Made by a program: the position numbers and the translations under genes | Assembly (NCBI GenBank): GCA_024998685.1 | Contig: JACOEH010000003.1 | Span: forward strand, 1 to 64,000 | Reading direction: 5' to 3' | Origin: Nitrospira sp. | Lineage (GTDB): Bacteria > Nitrospirota > Nitrospiria > Nitrospirales > Nitrospiraceae | Length of the DNA: 64,000 nt | Shown here: piece by piece, positions 53,399 to 62,573 of the stretch | How the letters are laid out: each line of letters starts with the position of its first letter | How positions within the stretch are numbered: position 1 is the first letter of the stretch | Notes under the pieces: model-generated | Seen by the model: only the letters and a program-made list of their open reading frames with translations | The model's database searches: none | What the model was told of the DNA's origin: nothing

Positions 53399-53716
53399 GA
53401 TGCTGAAAACGGCCGCCACCCTCGTTCTCGCATCGTTCAGAGGCTCAACGTACCGCCGGGAACGAGCTGCGAGGGCAGCTCGGTGAGCTGGGTGAGAAAG
53501 GTTATGCCTCACTAAGACACGGCCGGATCACCGTCTCGCCGACGCGCACAGACGTGGCGCTCGTTCTTCATCGCGTCGTACGCTTCGATGCGGTCTCGCT
53601 AGACAGCTGTGTTGCCATTGTGCCCGCTGTCGCTGATGCGTTTCAGCTGACACGGGTCCTTTTGAATGCCCATATGTGTCTTCTGCAGCTAGTTTGGTCT
53701 TGCCGCTGTTGCAGCC
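53399..53716. other. Intergenic region with a degenerate palindromic repeat
   Basis: GATGCTGAAAACGGC at 53400 and CAGAGGCTCAACGTACCG near 53440 match the end and inner motif of the element at 45953-46243. A possible right end, GGTCCTTTTGAATGCCC, lies near 53657. One plus-strand frame stays open over about 105 codons up to 53729 but has no ATG and no family likeness. Confidence 0.5.
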
Positions 53717-55396
53717 ATGCTGACTGAGCTGCGTATCACAAATTTTGCTGTGATCGAACGGCTGAGTCTGACCATTGACTCAGGATTTACCGTGTTGACC
53801 GGGGAGACGGGGACCGGTAAGTCTTTATTGATCGATGCGGTGACCCTTCTTGTAGGCGGACGGGCCTCCAGCGACCAGATTCGATTCGGCGAAGAGGAAG
53901 CTCAACTAGAAGCATCGTTCGAGATTCCGCTCACGTATCCCCTCCTTCAACGGCTGCGGGCCCAAGAGATCCTTGGACCGCAAGATTTTCAACTCATCAT
54001 TCGGCGCATCATTGCTCGTTCAGGAAGAAACCGGGTTTACCTGAACGGAGTCTTAAGTCCGGTCCACGTGCTGGAAGAATTCGCAGGGACGCTCATCGAT
54101 ATCCATGGCCAGCACGACCAGCAATCGCTCCTGTCGACCTCCGCTCAACTGGAGGTATTGGATGCCTTCGGCAGGTTGTCGGAACTGCGGTCTCAATATC
54201 GATCGACCCATCGTGATTGGGTACGTTTCCGTGAAGAACGCGCTGAGCTTGCCGCCAGGTTGCAACAGCGGGCCCAGCAGGAAGACGTGTTGCGTTTTCA
54301 ACAGCAGGAATTGGATGAGGCTGCCTGCCGTATTGGAGAGGAAGAGTTGCTGCAAGCCGAGCGCCATCGGTTGGGGGCGTCGCGGCGTCTGGCTGAGTTG
54401 ACATCGGAAGCTCAAGAACAAATTCAGGGCGATGCTCATGGTATCTTGGAGAATCTGGTGTCGATGGAGCGCGTGTTGGAAGAGCTGGCTCAGATCGACC
54501 CGGAAATGCAAGGCACCCTTCGATTTGCATCAGAGGCCAAGGTGCTTCTGAAAGAAGTCGCCGATTCCCTTCGCGGTTATGCCGAGGGGTTGGACGCCGA
54601 CCCCATGCGACTCGGTACGATCGAAGATCGCTTGGCCGTCATTCACAAGATGAAAAAGAAATATGGAGGGACGATCGAATCCGTTCTGGAAACCCATGAT
54701 CGAGTGAAATACGAATTGGAGCAACTTCGTGTGACGGACAGCGAGCTGGATCGGTATGATCGACTTATTGAGGAACAACGACGGAACGTGTCGGTGCTGG
54801 CCCGATCGCTCTCGGAAAAGCGAGCGGACGCAGCTCAACGGTTGACCCAACTGGTGGGCAAAGAGCTCAACGCGTTGAAAATGGGATCCGTACGGTTTCT
54901 GGTCCAAGTCATGCCGAGCGGGCCTGAAGAAATCTACGGTCTTGATGGAGCCGATCGCGTGGAGTTTCTGCTGTCGGCCAATGCCGGCGAGCCGTTGAAA
55001 CCGATGCCTCGTGTGGCATCCGGCGGCGAGCTATCGCGGATTATGTTGGCATTGAAATCCGTCCTTGCTGATGTCGATCATGTGCCGGTCCTCATCTTCG
55101 ATGAGATTGATACCGGAGTCGGAGGGGCGGTCGCAGCCACGATCGGGAAACGGCTAAGGGAATTGGGCCGATACCATCAAGTATTGTGCATTACGCATCT
55201 TCCGCAGGTCGCCTCTCAAGCTCAGCATCATTTCTCTGTCGAAAAGTCGGAAGTGAAGGGGCAGACAGTGGTGACGGTGCGTTCATTGACCGGTGTGAGT
55301 CGCGAGGGTGAAATTGCGCGCATGCTCGGAGGGGAGCGAATCACTCAAAAGACACGATCAGCGGCGGCAGAACTGATCGCTGGAGCGCCTGAATAG
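53717..55396 (+). CDS. recN: DNA repair protein RecN
   Basis: The 559-residue SMC-like ATPase of double-strand break repair has Walker A GETGTGKS at 29-36, a central coiled coil with the zipper region at about 150-370, the ABC signature VASGGELSRIMLALK, Walker B VLIFDEIDTGVGG and the following HLPQVASQA. All elements are intact and the length is normal. No LexA-type box was identified upstream. Confidence 0.96.
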   Translation: MLTELRITNFAVIERLSLTIDSGFTVLTGETGTGKSLLIDAVTLLVGGRASSDQIRFGEEEAQLEASFEIPLTYPLLQRLRAQEILGPQDFQLIIRRIIARSGRNRVYLNGVLSPVHVLEEFAGTLIDIHGQHDQQSLLSTSAQLEVLDAFGRLSELRSQYRSTHRDWVRFREERAELAARLQQRAQQEDVLRFQQQELDEAACRIGEEELLQAERHRLGASRRLAELTSEAQEQIQGDAHGILENLVSMERVLEELAQIDPEMQGTLRFASEAKVLLKEVADSLRGYAEGLDADPMRLGTIEDRLAVIHKMKKKYGGTIESVLETHDRVKYELEQLRVTDSELDRYDRLIEEQRRNVSVLARSLSEKRADAAQRLTQLVGKELNALKMGSVRFLVQVMPSGPEEIYGLDGADRVEFLLSANAGEPLKPMPRVASGGELSRIMLALKSVLADVDHVPVLIFDEIDTGVGGAVAATIGKRLRELGRYHQVLCITHLPQVASQAQHHFSVEKSEVKGQTVVTVRSLTGVSREGEIARMLGGERITQKTRSAAAELIAGAPE

Positions 55397-55397
55397 A

Positions 55398-56522
55398 TTA
55401 AGCGGCGGGAGCGATGTCCATGGCGGGAGACGAAATGGGCGAGTCCTTCACGACTTGAATGAAGAATTCCAGCAACAGCGGGTCGAAATGCGTATGAGAT
55501 TGAAGCGAGAGGTGGTGGATTGCGACATCCAGCGGGAGGGCGATGCGCCCAGGTGCGTCGGCGGTCAAATGATCAAATGTTTGGGCGATGCCGACGATGC
55601 GAGCCGGTAATGGAATCTCCATGCCTCGGAGTCCATGAGGGTAGCCTTGTCCATCCCAGCGCTCGTGGTGGGATGTGACGATTTGCCCCACCTCAATCGG
55701 TAAATCCAACGGCGCAATCATCCGGGCGCCTTTGTCGGAATGCTCTCTACAGAAAGATGCTTCACCGGATGGAACGATCTGGTCTTCTGAAAATCTATAC
55801 GATGGCAAGCTGGTTTTCCCTATGTCATGCAAAAAGGCTCCCAAGGCCAATGATTTTTGTTCGGAGGCGGTAAGATTGAGTCGGCTGGCCATCAGCGTGG
55901 CATGGAAACTCACTCGGCTGGAATGATTGAGTAATTGACAATCTGTGGCTTCCAGAATATCGGATAAGAGTGGAAGTAGGTTCATATCGTCTTGCTGCAA
56001 AGCGGCATCGCCTTGTGCGTTGGAGAGTGAAGTATATCCTGCCTTGACCTTATCCCATGCGCATGCGCTCTGTTCCTCTGAGCCCCAAAGGTCCGGTAGT
56101 GTCCGAAGACAGTGGCGAAGAAAATCCAGTCGGCGTTTCTTGTCCATCGTCTGCTGAATGAGGGTAGTCAATTCGCTCACGTTGAAAGGTTTAAGCAAAT
56201 AGCCGGCGGCTCCCTGGCGGATACCCTCCATGGCAGACTTCAGGCTTCCGTATCCCGTGACGATAATGACCTCTACGTCGGGACGATGGTGCTTGATGTC
56301 TTTGAGCAAGTCGAGTCCGTGACGATCCGGAAGCTTTTGATCGAGCGTGATCACATCAATGGGTTCCTGATAGAGGACTTCAAGAGCTGTCTTGGCGTTT
56401 TCTGCTGAACGAACGGTGCAGAAGGTGCGAAGGATCACGTTAAGGGCATCGCGGGGCCCCGCTTCATCGTCAATGACGAGGACTGTCGGTTTGATTCCGG
56501 GCTGACAAGAAGCCGTAACCAT
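55398..56522 (-). CDS. Response regulator with HD-GYP domain (c-di-GMP phosphodiesterase type)
   Basis: This 374-residue RpfG-like regulator has a receiver domain (VLVIDDEAGPRDALNVIL, phospho-acceptor in VITLDQKLPDRHG) followed by an HD-GYP domain with LGAFLHDIGKTSLP and HHERWDGQGYPHGLRG. The metal and GYP residues are present, so c-di-GMP hydrolysis is likely. The gene lies just below a sigma-54-like promoter (56556-56571) and a 21-bp tandem repeat (56689-56730), behind the NtrB/NtrC-type pair, which probably controls it. Confidence 0.9.
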   Translation of the reverse strand: MVTASCQPGIKPTVLVIDDEAGPRDALNVILRTFCTVRSAENAKTALEVLYQEPIDVITLDQKLPDRHGLDLLKDIKHHRPDVEVIIVTGYGSLKSAMEGIRQGAAGYLLKPFNVSELTTLIQQTMDKKRRLDFLRHCLRTLPDLWGSEEQSACAWDKVKAGYTSLSNAQGDAALQQDDMNLLPLLSDILEATDCQLLNHSSRVSFHATLMASRLNLTASEQKSLALGAFLHDIGKTSLPSYRFSEDQIVPSGEASFCREHSDKGARMIAPLDLPIEVGQIVTSHHERWDGQGYPHGLRGMEIPLPARIVGIAQTFDHLTADAPGRIALPLDVAIHHLSLQSHTHFDPLLLEFFIQVVKDSPISSPAMDIAPAA

Positions 56523-56555
56523 GCTTGTTGCTTACTCCAAACCGCGTCATAAGCA

Positions 56556-56571
56556 AGCAATTCTCATTCCT
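56556..56571 (-). promoter_or_regulatory. Candidate sigma-54 promoter of HD-GYP gene
   Basis: The minus strand reads AGGAATGAGAATTGCT: GG and GC are 10 bases apart, and A and TTGCT match the consensus, while CACG is poorly conserved. The transcript would begin about 24 bases before the ATG. Confidence 0.45.
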
Positions 56572-56688
56572 TTTCATAAGCTTACAGGGTATTTCAATAT
56601 AAAGTGGTGGTAGGAAGGATGGGCATCTATACGTAGTTTACAATAACAATAGGGTGCCTAATATTATAGTAAGATGAAGGGGATATAT

Positions 56689-56730
56689 GTGCATAAATGT
56701 GACATTCTTGTGCATAAGTGTGTCATTCTT
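56689..56730. promoter_or_regulatory. 21-bp tandem direct repeat (possible activator sites)
   Basis: Two adjoining 21-base copies (56689-56709 and 56710-56730) begin GTGCATAA and end CATTCTT, identical at 19 of 21 positions. The first contains the dyad AATGT-G-ACATT. A period of two helical turns and a position 118-174 bp above the sigma-54-like element suggest enhancer sites. The second copy overlaps the end of the upstream NtrC-type gene. Confidence 0.45.
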
Positions 56731-58153
56731 GCATGGTTTGGTCGGACTCTTGGACGGTAGAATTGTCGGGGCGACCAATGCCGAGTGTGTCCATTCTGTA
56801 TTTCAGCATCCGGCGACTGATTCCCAATAGGTTCGCGGCGTGGGTTTGTACATAATTGGTTCGTTTCAACGCATCAAGAATAATTTCTCGTTCAAACTCC
56901 ATCACGGCTTTTTCAAGCGACAGACGACCGGCGAGAGTATCGTCTCGAAGCGACGTTGAACGGGAGTCGCTCTTGATCATCGTGGGAAAATGCTCCGGAG
57001 TGATTTGCGCGGCATGTTGGGACCAGATGAACGCTTGCTCGACGAAGTTTTCCAGCTCCCGAACATTGCCCGGCCAAGAATAACGAGTCAGAAGCTCCAG
57101 TGCCTCTTTCCCGAATTCGATCTGGGGACGTCGTTCCTCTTCCAGCCGTTTCTCGAGGAAATGTTTGGCCAGGAGGGGGATATCTTCACCACGCTCACGG
57201 AGTGGAGGGAGAAAAAGCGCAATGACGTTGATGCGGTAGTAGAGGTCTTCTCGGAACTGTCCTTTTCGAACGAGGTCGTCAAGATTCTTGTTCGTCGCTG
57301 CCACAATACGGACATCGACCTTGATGGACTGAACCCCACCGATTCTCGTAAATTCGCGTTCTTGGATGACGCGCAGGAGCTTGGCCTGGGTGACAGGACT
57401 TAAATCGCCGATTTCGTCCAGGAACAACGTTCCGGTGTTCGCCAACTCGAACTGTCCGACGCGTCGAGCCGTGGCATCCGTGAACGACCCCTTTTCGTGG
57501 CCGAAGAGTTCGCTTTCGATGAGCGTTTCGGGTAGCGCCGCGCAGTTCAGCGCAATGAAGGGGCGTTCGCGCCGGGCACTGTTGTAGTGCAAGGCTCTCG
57601 CTACCAATTCCTTTCCCGTGCCGCTTTCTCCCGTAATGAGCACAGTGGTACGGCTGTCGGCGACCTGCTCGATCTTTGAATAGATCTCCTGCATGCCCTG
57701 GCTCTTCCCGATGAGATTATGAAAGGCATAGCGCTGGACCACTTGTGCCCGCAGTTGCTTGACCTCTCGTTCCAATTCGGAGGAGTTCAGTACGCGATCA
57801 ATAACGATGCGGAGCTCATCGACGTCGAACGGTTTCGAGAGATAGTCGGCGGCACCGAGCTTCATGGCGTCGACGGCTGTTTTGACGGATTTGGTGCCTG
57901 TGAGCATAATGACGGGGGTCGTCTTGCTCTCCATGCGAAGCGTTTGAAGTACGGCGAGTCCGTCTGTTCCCGGCAGAATGACGTCGAGGAGGATGAGGTC
58001 GGGCTCATCCTTCCGAAACACATCGAGCCCCTCATGCGCATCACTAGCTTGAAAAATGTCATAGAGAGGTTCGAGAACCATTTTGAGAGAGGCACGGACT
58101 CGGGGATCGTCATCGATCAACAGAATTCGTTTCCGAACAACCGAGCTTTCCAC
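56723..58153 (-). CDS. Sigma-54-dependent response regulator (NtrC family), second
   Basis: The 476-residue activator has a receiver domain with Asp57 (LILLDVILPG), an AAA+ domain with Walker A GESGTGKE, the contact loop GSFTDA in place of the classical GAFTGA, Walker [11 protein letters not shown] and a Fis-type helix-turn-helix (VQTHAANLLGISRRMLKYRM). The GTG start at 58153 is set by AAGGAGC just upstream; the longer frame runs into the kinase gene. It follows the kinase after 16 bases. Its likely target is the HD-GYP gene below. Confidence 0.92.
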   Translation of the reverse strand: MESSVVRKRILLIDDDPRVRASLKMVLEPLYDIFQASDAHEGLDVFRKDEPDLILLDVILPGTDGLAVLQTLRMESKTTPVIMLTGTKSVKTAVDAMKLGAADYLSKPFDVDELRIVIDRVLNSSELEREVKQLRAQVVQRYAFHNLIGKSQGMQEIYSKIEQVADSRTTVLITGESGTGKELVARALHYNSARRERPFIALNCAALPETLIESELFGHEKGSFTDATARRVGQFELANTGTLFLDEIGDLSPVTQAKLLRVIQEREFTRIGGVQSIKVDVRIVAATNKNLDDLVRKGQFREDLYYRINVIALFLPPLRERGEDIPLLAKHFLEKRLEEERRPQIEFGKEALELLTRYSWPGNVRELENFVEQAFIWSQHAAQITPEHFPTMIKSDSRSTSLRDDTLAGRLSLEKAVMEFEREIILDALKRTNYVQTHAANLLGISRRMLKYRMDTLGIGRPDNSTVQESDQTMQE

Positions 58154-58169
58154 AAGCGCTCCTTGTATT

Positions 58170-59447
58170 CTAATTCCGATGGGAGGGAAGATTGATGCGG
58201 AAGGTCGTTCCGATCCCTTCTGTGCTCTGAACTTGAATCTCTCCTCGATGCTCCCGAATGATCTGATGAGCAATGGTCAGTCCCAACCCCGTTCCTTCAT
58301 TCACGGCGCTCGCATGTTTGGTGGTAAAGAACGGGTCAAAGATGTGGTCAAGATTGTCGGATGAGATGCCGTGCCCCGTATCTTCGATTTCCACCTGAGT
58401 CCACACCTCACCGTCCGTTTTTAGGAGCCTGGTAGTCCGTACTCGAAGAGTTCCGATTTTTTCGCTCATGGCATCCATGGCATTCAAGAGCAGGTTTAAA
58501 AGGACCTGTTTAATTTGTTGCCGATCTAACATGCCACGGGGAAGCTCAGGCGCCAAATCTTTTTCAATCTTGATCCCGCGACTGTCGGCTTTCACTTGGA
58601 TGAAGTACAAACACGACGAGACGATTTCATTCAGATCCTCATCGGTCAACCGAGGTTCCATGTACCGAGCGTAGTCGAGAATTTCCTGAATCAACCGTTC
58701 AATTCGATTGACGTCATCGAGCACTATTCGGCTGAATTCATTGATAAATTGACTGTCATCCTTACGTTCCGGAGCCAGCTGAATGAAGGTCTTGATCGAC
58801 GTTAAAGGATTTCGGATTTCATGAGCGAAACCTCCGGCAATGGTTTCCAAAGAACGCAATCGATCGGTGCGTCGCATGAGGGCTTGGGACTGCCGCTGAT
58901 CCTCATACAGCAGGAAAGAATCGAGCGCGTTGGCGGCATTCTGGGCCATCACAGCCAGAAGTTCCTTCGTATGGGAGGGAATGACCGTGGAACCTATCCG
59001 GGATTGAAGCAACACGAAGGCGATCAGCTTTTCTCGATTCAGCAGTGGAATGGCCAGATTGATGGGAAGAGTGGCGAGCTGAGCACCCGCCGTATTGTCC
59101 AACGATGCACTGTATAGGGAATCGGTCAACGCGGACGAGTCGAGGATGTCTTGGTGGTGAGTCAATTGTTGAACAAGGGGATGATTGAGGGAAACGATGG
59201 GAGATGCTGTCGTCGAAGAGATCTGCCCTTGTGAAACGACCTGGCAAAAACATTCGCGTTCGCGATCAAATAGATAGAGAACCCCGTGAGACAGCTGGGA
59301 TACTTCGGAGAGGCCGGAAAGAATGCGTTCTGCGATGATGGGAAGGCTTGTCGGGTGCCCCATGTCTCGCGCGAATTGCGTGAGTCGTTGCAACGATGCT
59401 GTGCCTGATTGACAAGGGGACGATTGCGGAGCCGTACGATCCGTCAT
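58170..59447 (-). CDS. Soluble histidine kinase (GAF-HisKA-HATPase), NtrB-like
   Basis: This 425-residue kinase has an N-terminal GAF domain (ILSGLSEVSQLSHGVLYLFD), a phospho-acceptor helix in GGFAHEIRNPLTSIKTF and an ATPase domain (LLNLLLNAMDAMSEKIG, DTGHGISSDNLDHIFDPFF, EGTGLGLTIAHQIIREHRG). No membrane helix is seen, so it senses a cytoplasmic cue. It sits 16 bases before its partner regulator. Confidence 0.9.
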   Translation of the reverse strand: MTDRTAPQSSPCQSGTASLQRLTQFARDMGHPTSLPIIAERILSGLSEVSQLSHGVLYLFDRERECFCQVVSQGQISSTTASPIVSLNHPLVQQLTHHQDILDSSALTDSLYSASLDNTAGAQLATLPINLAIPLLNREKLIAFVLLQSRIGSTVIPSHTKELLAVMAQNAANALDSFLLYEDQRQSQALMRRTDRLRSLETIAGGFAHEIRNPLTSIKTFIQLAPERKDDSQFINEFSRIVLDDVNRIERLIQEILDYARYMEPRLTDEDLNEIVSSCLYFIQVKADSRGIKIEKDLAPELPRGMLDRQQIKQVLLNLLLNAMDAMSEKIGTLRVRTTRLLKTDGEVWTQVEIEDTGHGISSDNLDHIFDPFFTTKHASAVNEGTGLGLTIAHQIIREHRGEIQVQSTEGIGTTFRINLPSHRN

Positions 59448-59631
59448 GAGCGTAGTGTATGAGGTCTTATGTGCCTGCGTAGTTTGTCGTGGGGGAAATG
59501 GGTATACGTATCATCACTAGGTGAAAAGTATACACCCGAGGAGCTGTTTCATCCAACGGATTTGGTCTTCCGTGCAACGGCGAGTAGAAGTCGTTGTCGA
59601 AGGCGGAGAAAAACCGGATGGGAACCCGTGT

Positions 59632-59665
59632 CGGGATGAGCCGGCAGACGGGCTCGCTCATCCCG
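59632..59665. repeat. 10-bp inverted repeat, hairpin
   Basis: CGGGATGAGC (59632-59641) pairs perfectly with GCTCATCCCG (59656-59665). It may be part of the 3' end of the minus-strand transcript that ends at 59775; no T run is adjacent. Confidence 0.4.
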
Positions 59666-59725
59666 TTCATGGTTTGCAATAAGCCCTGGTGGACGGGCTG
59701 AGGATGGTAGGAAAAGTGCGGACCG

Positions 59726-59768
59726 CTCGCAGGCCTTGTCGGATGGTTTCTACCGACAGGCCTGCGAG
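59726..59768 (-). terminator. Terminator-like hairpin after the copper-protein candidate gene
   Basis: The arms CTCGCAGGCC-TTGTCGG (59726-59742) and CCGACA-GGCCTGCGAG (59753-59768) pair over 16 positions with one bulged base, seven bases after the stop codon. The T run that follows on the minus strand (ACTTTTCC) is short and offset. Confidence 0.5.
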
Positions 59769-59774
59769 GAAAGA

Positions 59775-60779
59775 TCAGTAGGCGGCTGCGGTCTTGCCCC
59801 GCTCCGAGCAGGCACCGGGCGTCATATAGAGCAGGTAATTGCCCATGCCATGTTGGAATTCGGTTTTCTGTAGAGAATGGTGGTACACCATCACCATCTC
59901 ATAGTCATCGTCCTTCGAGATTGGAAACCCCTGGCCGTCTTTATAGACTTGATGAGGGAGGAATTCGCGAAGAGTACCGTCCGCCTCTACATCCGGCACT
60001 GTACGGAGGAGTGTCTGTTTTTGGGTCTTATTCTCCAATGCAATGAGGAGCAATTCATCGTGGCCGTGCGGATATGCGTACTTAACGCAACCGTCCATGC
60101 TGAACTTCAATGGTGCCGTACGGACTTGGACACCCGGCCCGATTTCGATCCCCTCATCTGTCTGATCCGCAGGCCGATCGCCGAATTTGGTAAAGCAGAC
60201 GATGTTGACGCCGACCTGATAGATCTCCATCGCTTTGACGGGTTTGGCCTTTGGTGCAAAATACATCGTGAACGTTGCGATGACGTCTTTGGTGGGCGGG
60301 GCGCCGTGATAGAACGCGACGACCGTCATTAGTTTGTCGGTTGCCGACAGCTTCACGCCGTATCCGTCGGGGAATTGTGTTTCGGACATTTCGAGACCGG
60401 CTCCACCGAAGAAGAGCGGCTCACCGGGGCACGACACGCTTGGCTTGGTGTTGTTGATCATCAAAATATGATGCAGGTAATTTCTCGGCAATTCCTTCCC
60501 GTCGACCGTGGAAAGAGCGGACTTGAAGCCGATCAAATACTTGTCTTCAGGTAACTGGAAATTGAACCGGGGCATGGAGTCACCCATATCGCCTTCACCG
60601 TGGCCGGTTGGAAGATCGATAGGACCGAAAGTCAGCGTCGCGGTGTTCTCTCCATACGTAATCTTTGAGCCCACGTGCTTTTTCAGCGTGGGAACTGCAT
60701 GGTGATCATGGCTCCCATCGGCATAGGCCGATGAGGCCAGGAGAAACACGGAGAGCGGAAGAATAAGGAATCTGCGCAT
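59775..60779 (-). CDS. Secreted copper type II monooxygenase-like (PHM-fold) candidate
   Basis: The start at 60779 has GGGAGGT just upstream and gives a signal peptide (MRRFLILPLSVFLLASSAYA); the longer frame overlaps the next gene without support. The 334-residue product has features of the peptidyl-glycine monooxygenase fold: a His pair in NYLHHILMINN, a His-x-His in YAYPHGHDELLLIAL and a Met/Tyr-type end in QHGMGNYLLYM. The N-terminus after the signal is His-rich (DGSHDHHAV). SURNod19-type proteins share such motifs. Copper binding is inferred; no enzyme activity is known. Confidence 0.55.
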   Translation of the reverse strand: MRRFLILPLSVFLLASSAYADGSHDHHAVPTLKKHVGSKITYGENTATLTFGPIDLPTGHGEGDMGDSMPRFNFQLPEDKYLIGFKSALSTVDGKELPRNYLHHILMINNTKPSVSCPGEPLFFGGAGLEMSETQFPDGYGVKLSATDKLMTVVAFYHGAPPTKDVIATFTMYFAPKAKPVKAMEIYQVGVNIVCFTKFGDRPADQTDEGIEIGPGVQVRTAPLKFSMDGCVKYAYPHGHDELLLIALENKTQKQTLLRTVPDVEADGTLREFLPHQVYKDGQGFPISKDDDYEMVMVYHHSLQKTEFQHGMGNYLLYMTPGACSERGKTAAAY

Positions 60780-60856
60780 AAGACCTCCCAGAGGAAGTGA
60801 AGCAGTGACTGGAACCGGACTCCGACTTGGTGGCATGGTTGAATAAGCGAACTGGC

Positions 60857-61735
60857 TCATTGGGCGCTGGCGGGGGTCGGCGAGAGCCGTTTCCATTGAT
60901 AGGTACCGCCGTGTTCGTGCGGAGGAATATTTTTATGCGTGCCCACGCGGGTGTACCACCACACGCCTTTGGCCTGATTGCCGTCTTCGGAGAGGAGGAC
61001 TTCAAAACCTCCCTCACGATCGTTACCGGGTTGTTGCCACGTGCCTTGCCACAGACGATCAGCAATCTTGGTGGTGACGAAGCGTCCGCCATGTTGGGTG
61101 TACGGCCCATTGCCGTTCTTGTCCAGCGTAGCCTTGTAGCGCTTTTCGTCCTCGACTTCGAGAATATCCCATTCCCCGCTCACGTCAGGCATCGTGGCGG
61201 AAGCATCATTGCTGACGAGCTTTTGCGATCCTTCGGCCATTGATGATGAGGCGAGCGAACCTCCTAATTGAGCGGATCGAAATGACTCGTGCCACGACAA
61301 CAGCTGCCAACGGCCGGCGCGGCGTTCGAGGACACCGGTTTCCCTCAAGGGAAGCACGGTCCGTTTCACCTCGGCCCCCTCGCCGACGTAACGGGTATAG
61401 TCGAGCTCCATCGTAAACCAGGCCAGGTCGCCTTTCGTCCAGACCTTGAGTTCATTGATCGGAATCTCAATTTTCTGGGCGTTGATGAATTCCTCACGCA
61501 TTTCCCGCTCGAACTCCGGCCAGCCGACGTATTTGCGACCTCCCACCGAGTAACTGACGATATCGGCATCGTGAGCCATGAGACGGGACAACGTCGGGAG
61601 ATCCTTTTCCGCATTGGCCCGGACCATTTGACGAACGGCTGCTTCCGGGTCGTGAGGTTCACTGGCACTCGCAATCGTCGTAAGGCCGATGAGAAGGAAT
61701 AGGCTCCTACAGACAATCGATCCGCAACGGGGCAT
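60857..61735 (-). CDS. Secreted SnoaL-like (DUF4440) protein with C-terminal domain
   Basis: The ATG at 61735 has GGAG eight bases upstream (the ATG at 61747 contains that site). The 292-residue product has a signal peptide (SIVCRSLFLLIGLTTIASAS), a cystatin-like SnoaL/DUF4440 domain at about 30-150 (AVRQMVRANAEKDLPTLSRL, WFTMELDYTRYVGEG) and a C-terminal beta-rich domain (GEWDILEVEDEKRY, WQGTWQQPGND). Such domains often bind small ligands; the role is unknown. It is 77 bp upstream of the copper-protein candidate, same strand. Confidence 0.7.
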   Translation of the reverse strand: MPRCGSIVCRSLFLLIGLTTIASASEPHDPEAAVRQMVRANAEKDLPTLSRLMAHDADIVSYSVGGRKYVGWPEFEREMREEFINAQKIEIPINELKVWTKGDLAWFTMELDYTRYVGEGAEVKRTVLPLRETGVLERRAGRWQLLSWHESFRSAQLGGSLASSSMAEGSQKLVSNDASATMPDVSGEWDILEVEDEKRYKATLDKNGNGPYTQHGGRFVTTKIADRLWQGTWQQPGNDREGGFEVLLSEDGNQAKGVWWYTRVGTHKNIPPHEHGGTYQWKRLSPTPASAQ

Positions 61736-61817
61736 AAGGGTCTCCATGTACGTGACAAAGTTCAAATGAGCAGGAAAGCTACACGGCCTGATGAGCCATG
61801 TCAACAACGAAGTAAAA

Positions 61818-62573
61818 TTATGACGAACGGGGAGCGACCACCACCACAGTGACATTGTCTTCGCCGCCACGATCGAGCGCCGCGTTGACGAGGCGATTGC
61901 AGACCTGAGTCGGGTCGATCTCGCCGGCAGCGCACACCGTTCGGATATCCTGGTCCTCCAGCATCTTCGTCAGTCCATCCGAGCAGAGCAGGACCAGGTC
62001 TTCCGGCAGTATGGGGAAGGCCGTGATGGTAGGTTTCACCGTCTCGCCTATCCCCAAGGCACGCGTCAACACATGCCGTTCCGGATGAGTTTTCGCCGAT
62101 TCTGCCGTGAGGATGCCGCGTTCCAGATACTTTTCGATCAACGAATGGTCTTTGGTCAGAGGGGTCAGCGTGCCTGATCGAAACCGATAGGCGCGACTGT
62201 CGCCGACATGGGCGATGTAAGCGATCGGAGCAGGACCGGAAATGATCGCCAGCAGCACCACGGTCGTGCCCATGCCTTTCAGCTTCGATTTTGATCGAGA
62301 TCGATTGAGGATTGCGTCATGTGCCCGGCTGATCAGGTCCGTCAGCACATCCGTGGGAGATGTCTGACCGTGACCAAGCAGGCGGCTTGATGTTGCAGCC
62401 TCGGCCCGCACCGTGGCGATGGCTGTCTGAGCGGCGACTTCGCCACCGACATGACCGCCCATTCCATCCGCGACAGCCCAGACCCCCGCTTCATCAATGA
62501 CAGCGAACGCGTCCTGGTTGAGGGCGCGCACAAGTCCGATCTCGCTCCGACCGATGCCGATCCAGGAGCTCAT
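61818..62573 (-). CDS. PP2C-type Ser/Thr protein phosphatase (Stp/PstP-like)
   Basis: The 251-residue phosphatase has the metal-binding residues of the family: Asp21 in ALNQDAFAV, Asp36 in VADGMGGHVGGEVAA, the IAHVGDSRAYRFRSGTLTPL strand and the closing DRGGEDNVTVVVV. It removes phosphate from Ser/Thr residues in a metal-dependent way. No kinase gene is adjacent. Confidence 0.93.
   Translation of the reverse strand: MSSWIGIGRSEIGLVRALNQDAFAVIDEAGVWAVADGMGGHVGGEVAAQTAIATVRAEAATSSRLLGHGQTSPTDVLTDLISRAHDAILNRSRSKSKLKGMGTTVVLLAIISGPAPIAYIAHVGDSRAYRFRSGTLTPLTKDHSLIEKYLERGILTAESAKTHPERHVLTRALGIGETVKPTITAFPILPEDLVLLCSDGLTKMLEDQDIRTVCAAGEIDPTQVCNRLVNAALDRGGEDNVTVVVVAPRSS

Larger units (their letters stand above)
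59448..59774. other. Intergenic region with two hairpins
   Basis: Upstream of the kinase gene lies an AT-rich stretch with GGTATAC/GTATAC. Two strong inverted repeats follow (59632-59665 and 59726-59768), listed separately. No gene is supported. Confidence 0.5.

Noticed and set aside
59501..59537. GGTATAC / GTATACACC inverted repeat upstream of the NtrB-like kinase
   Set aside because: The arms are short and imperfect and do not occur elsewhere in the window, so a regulatory call is not supported.
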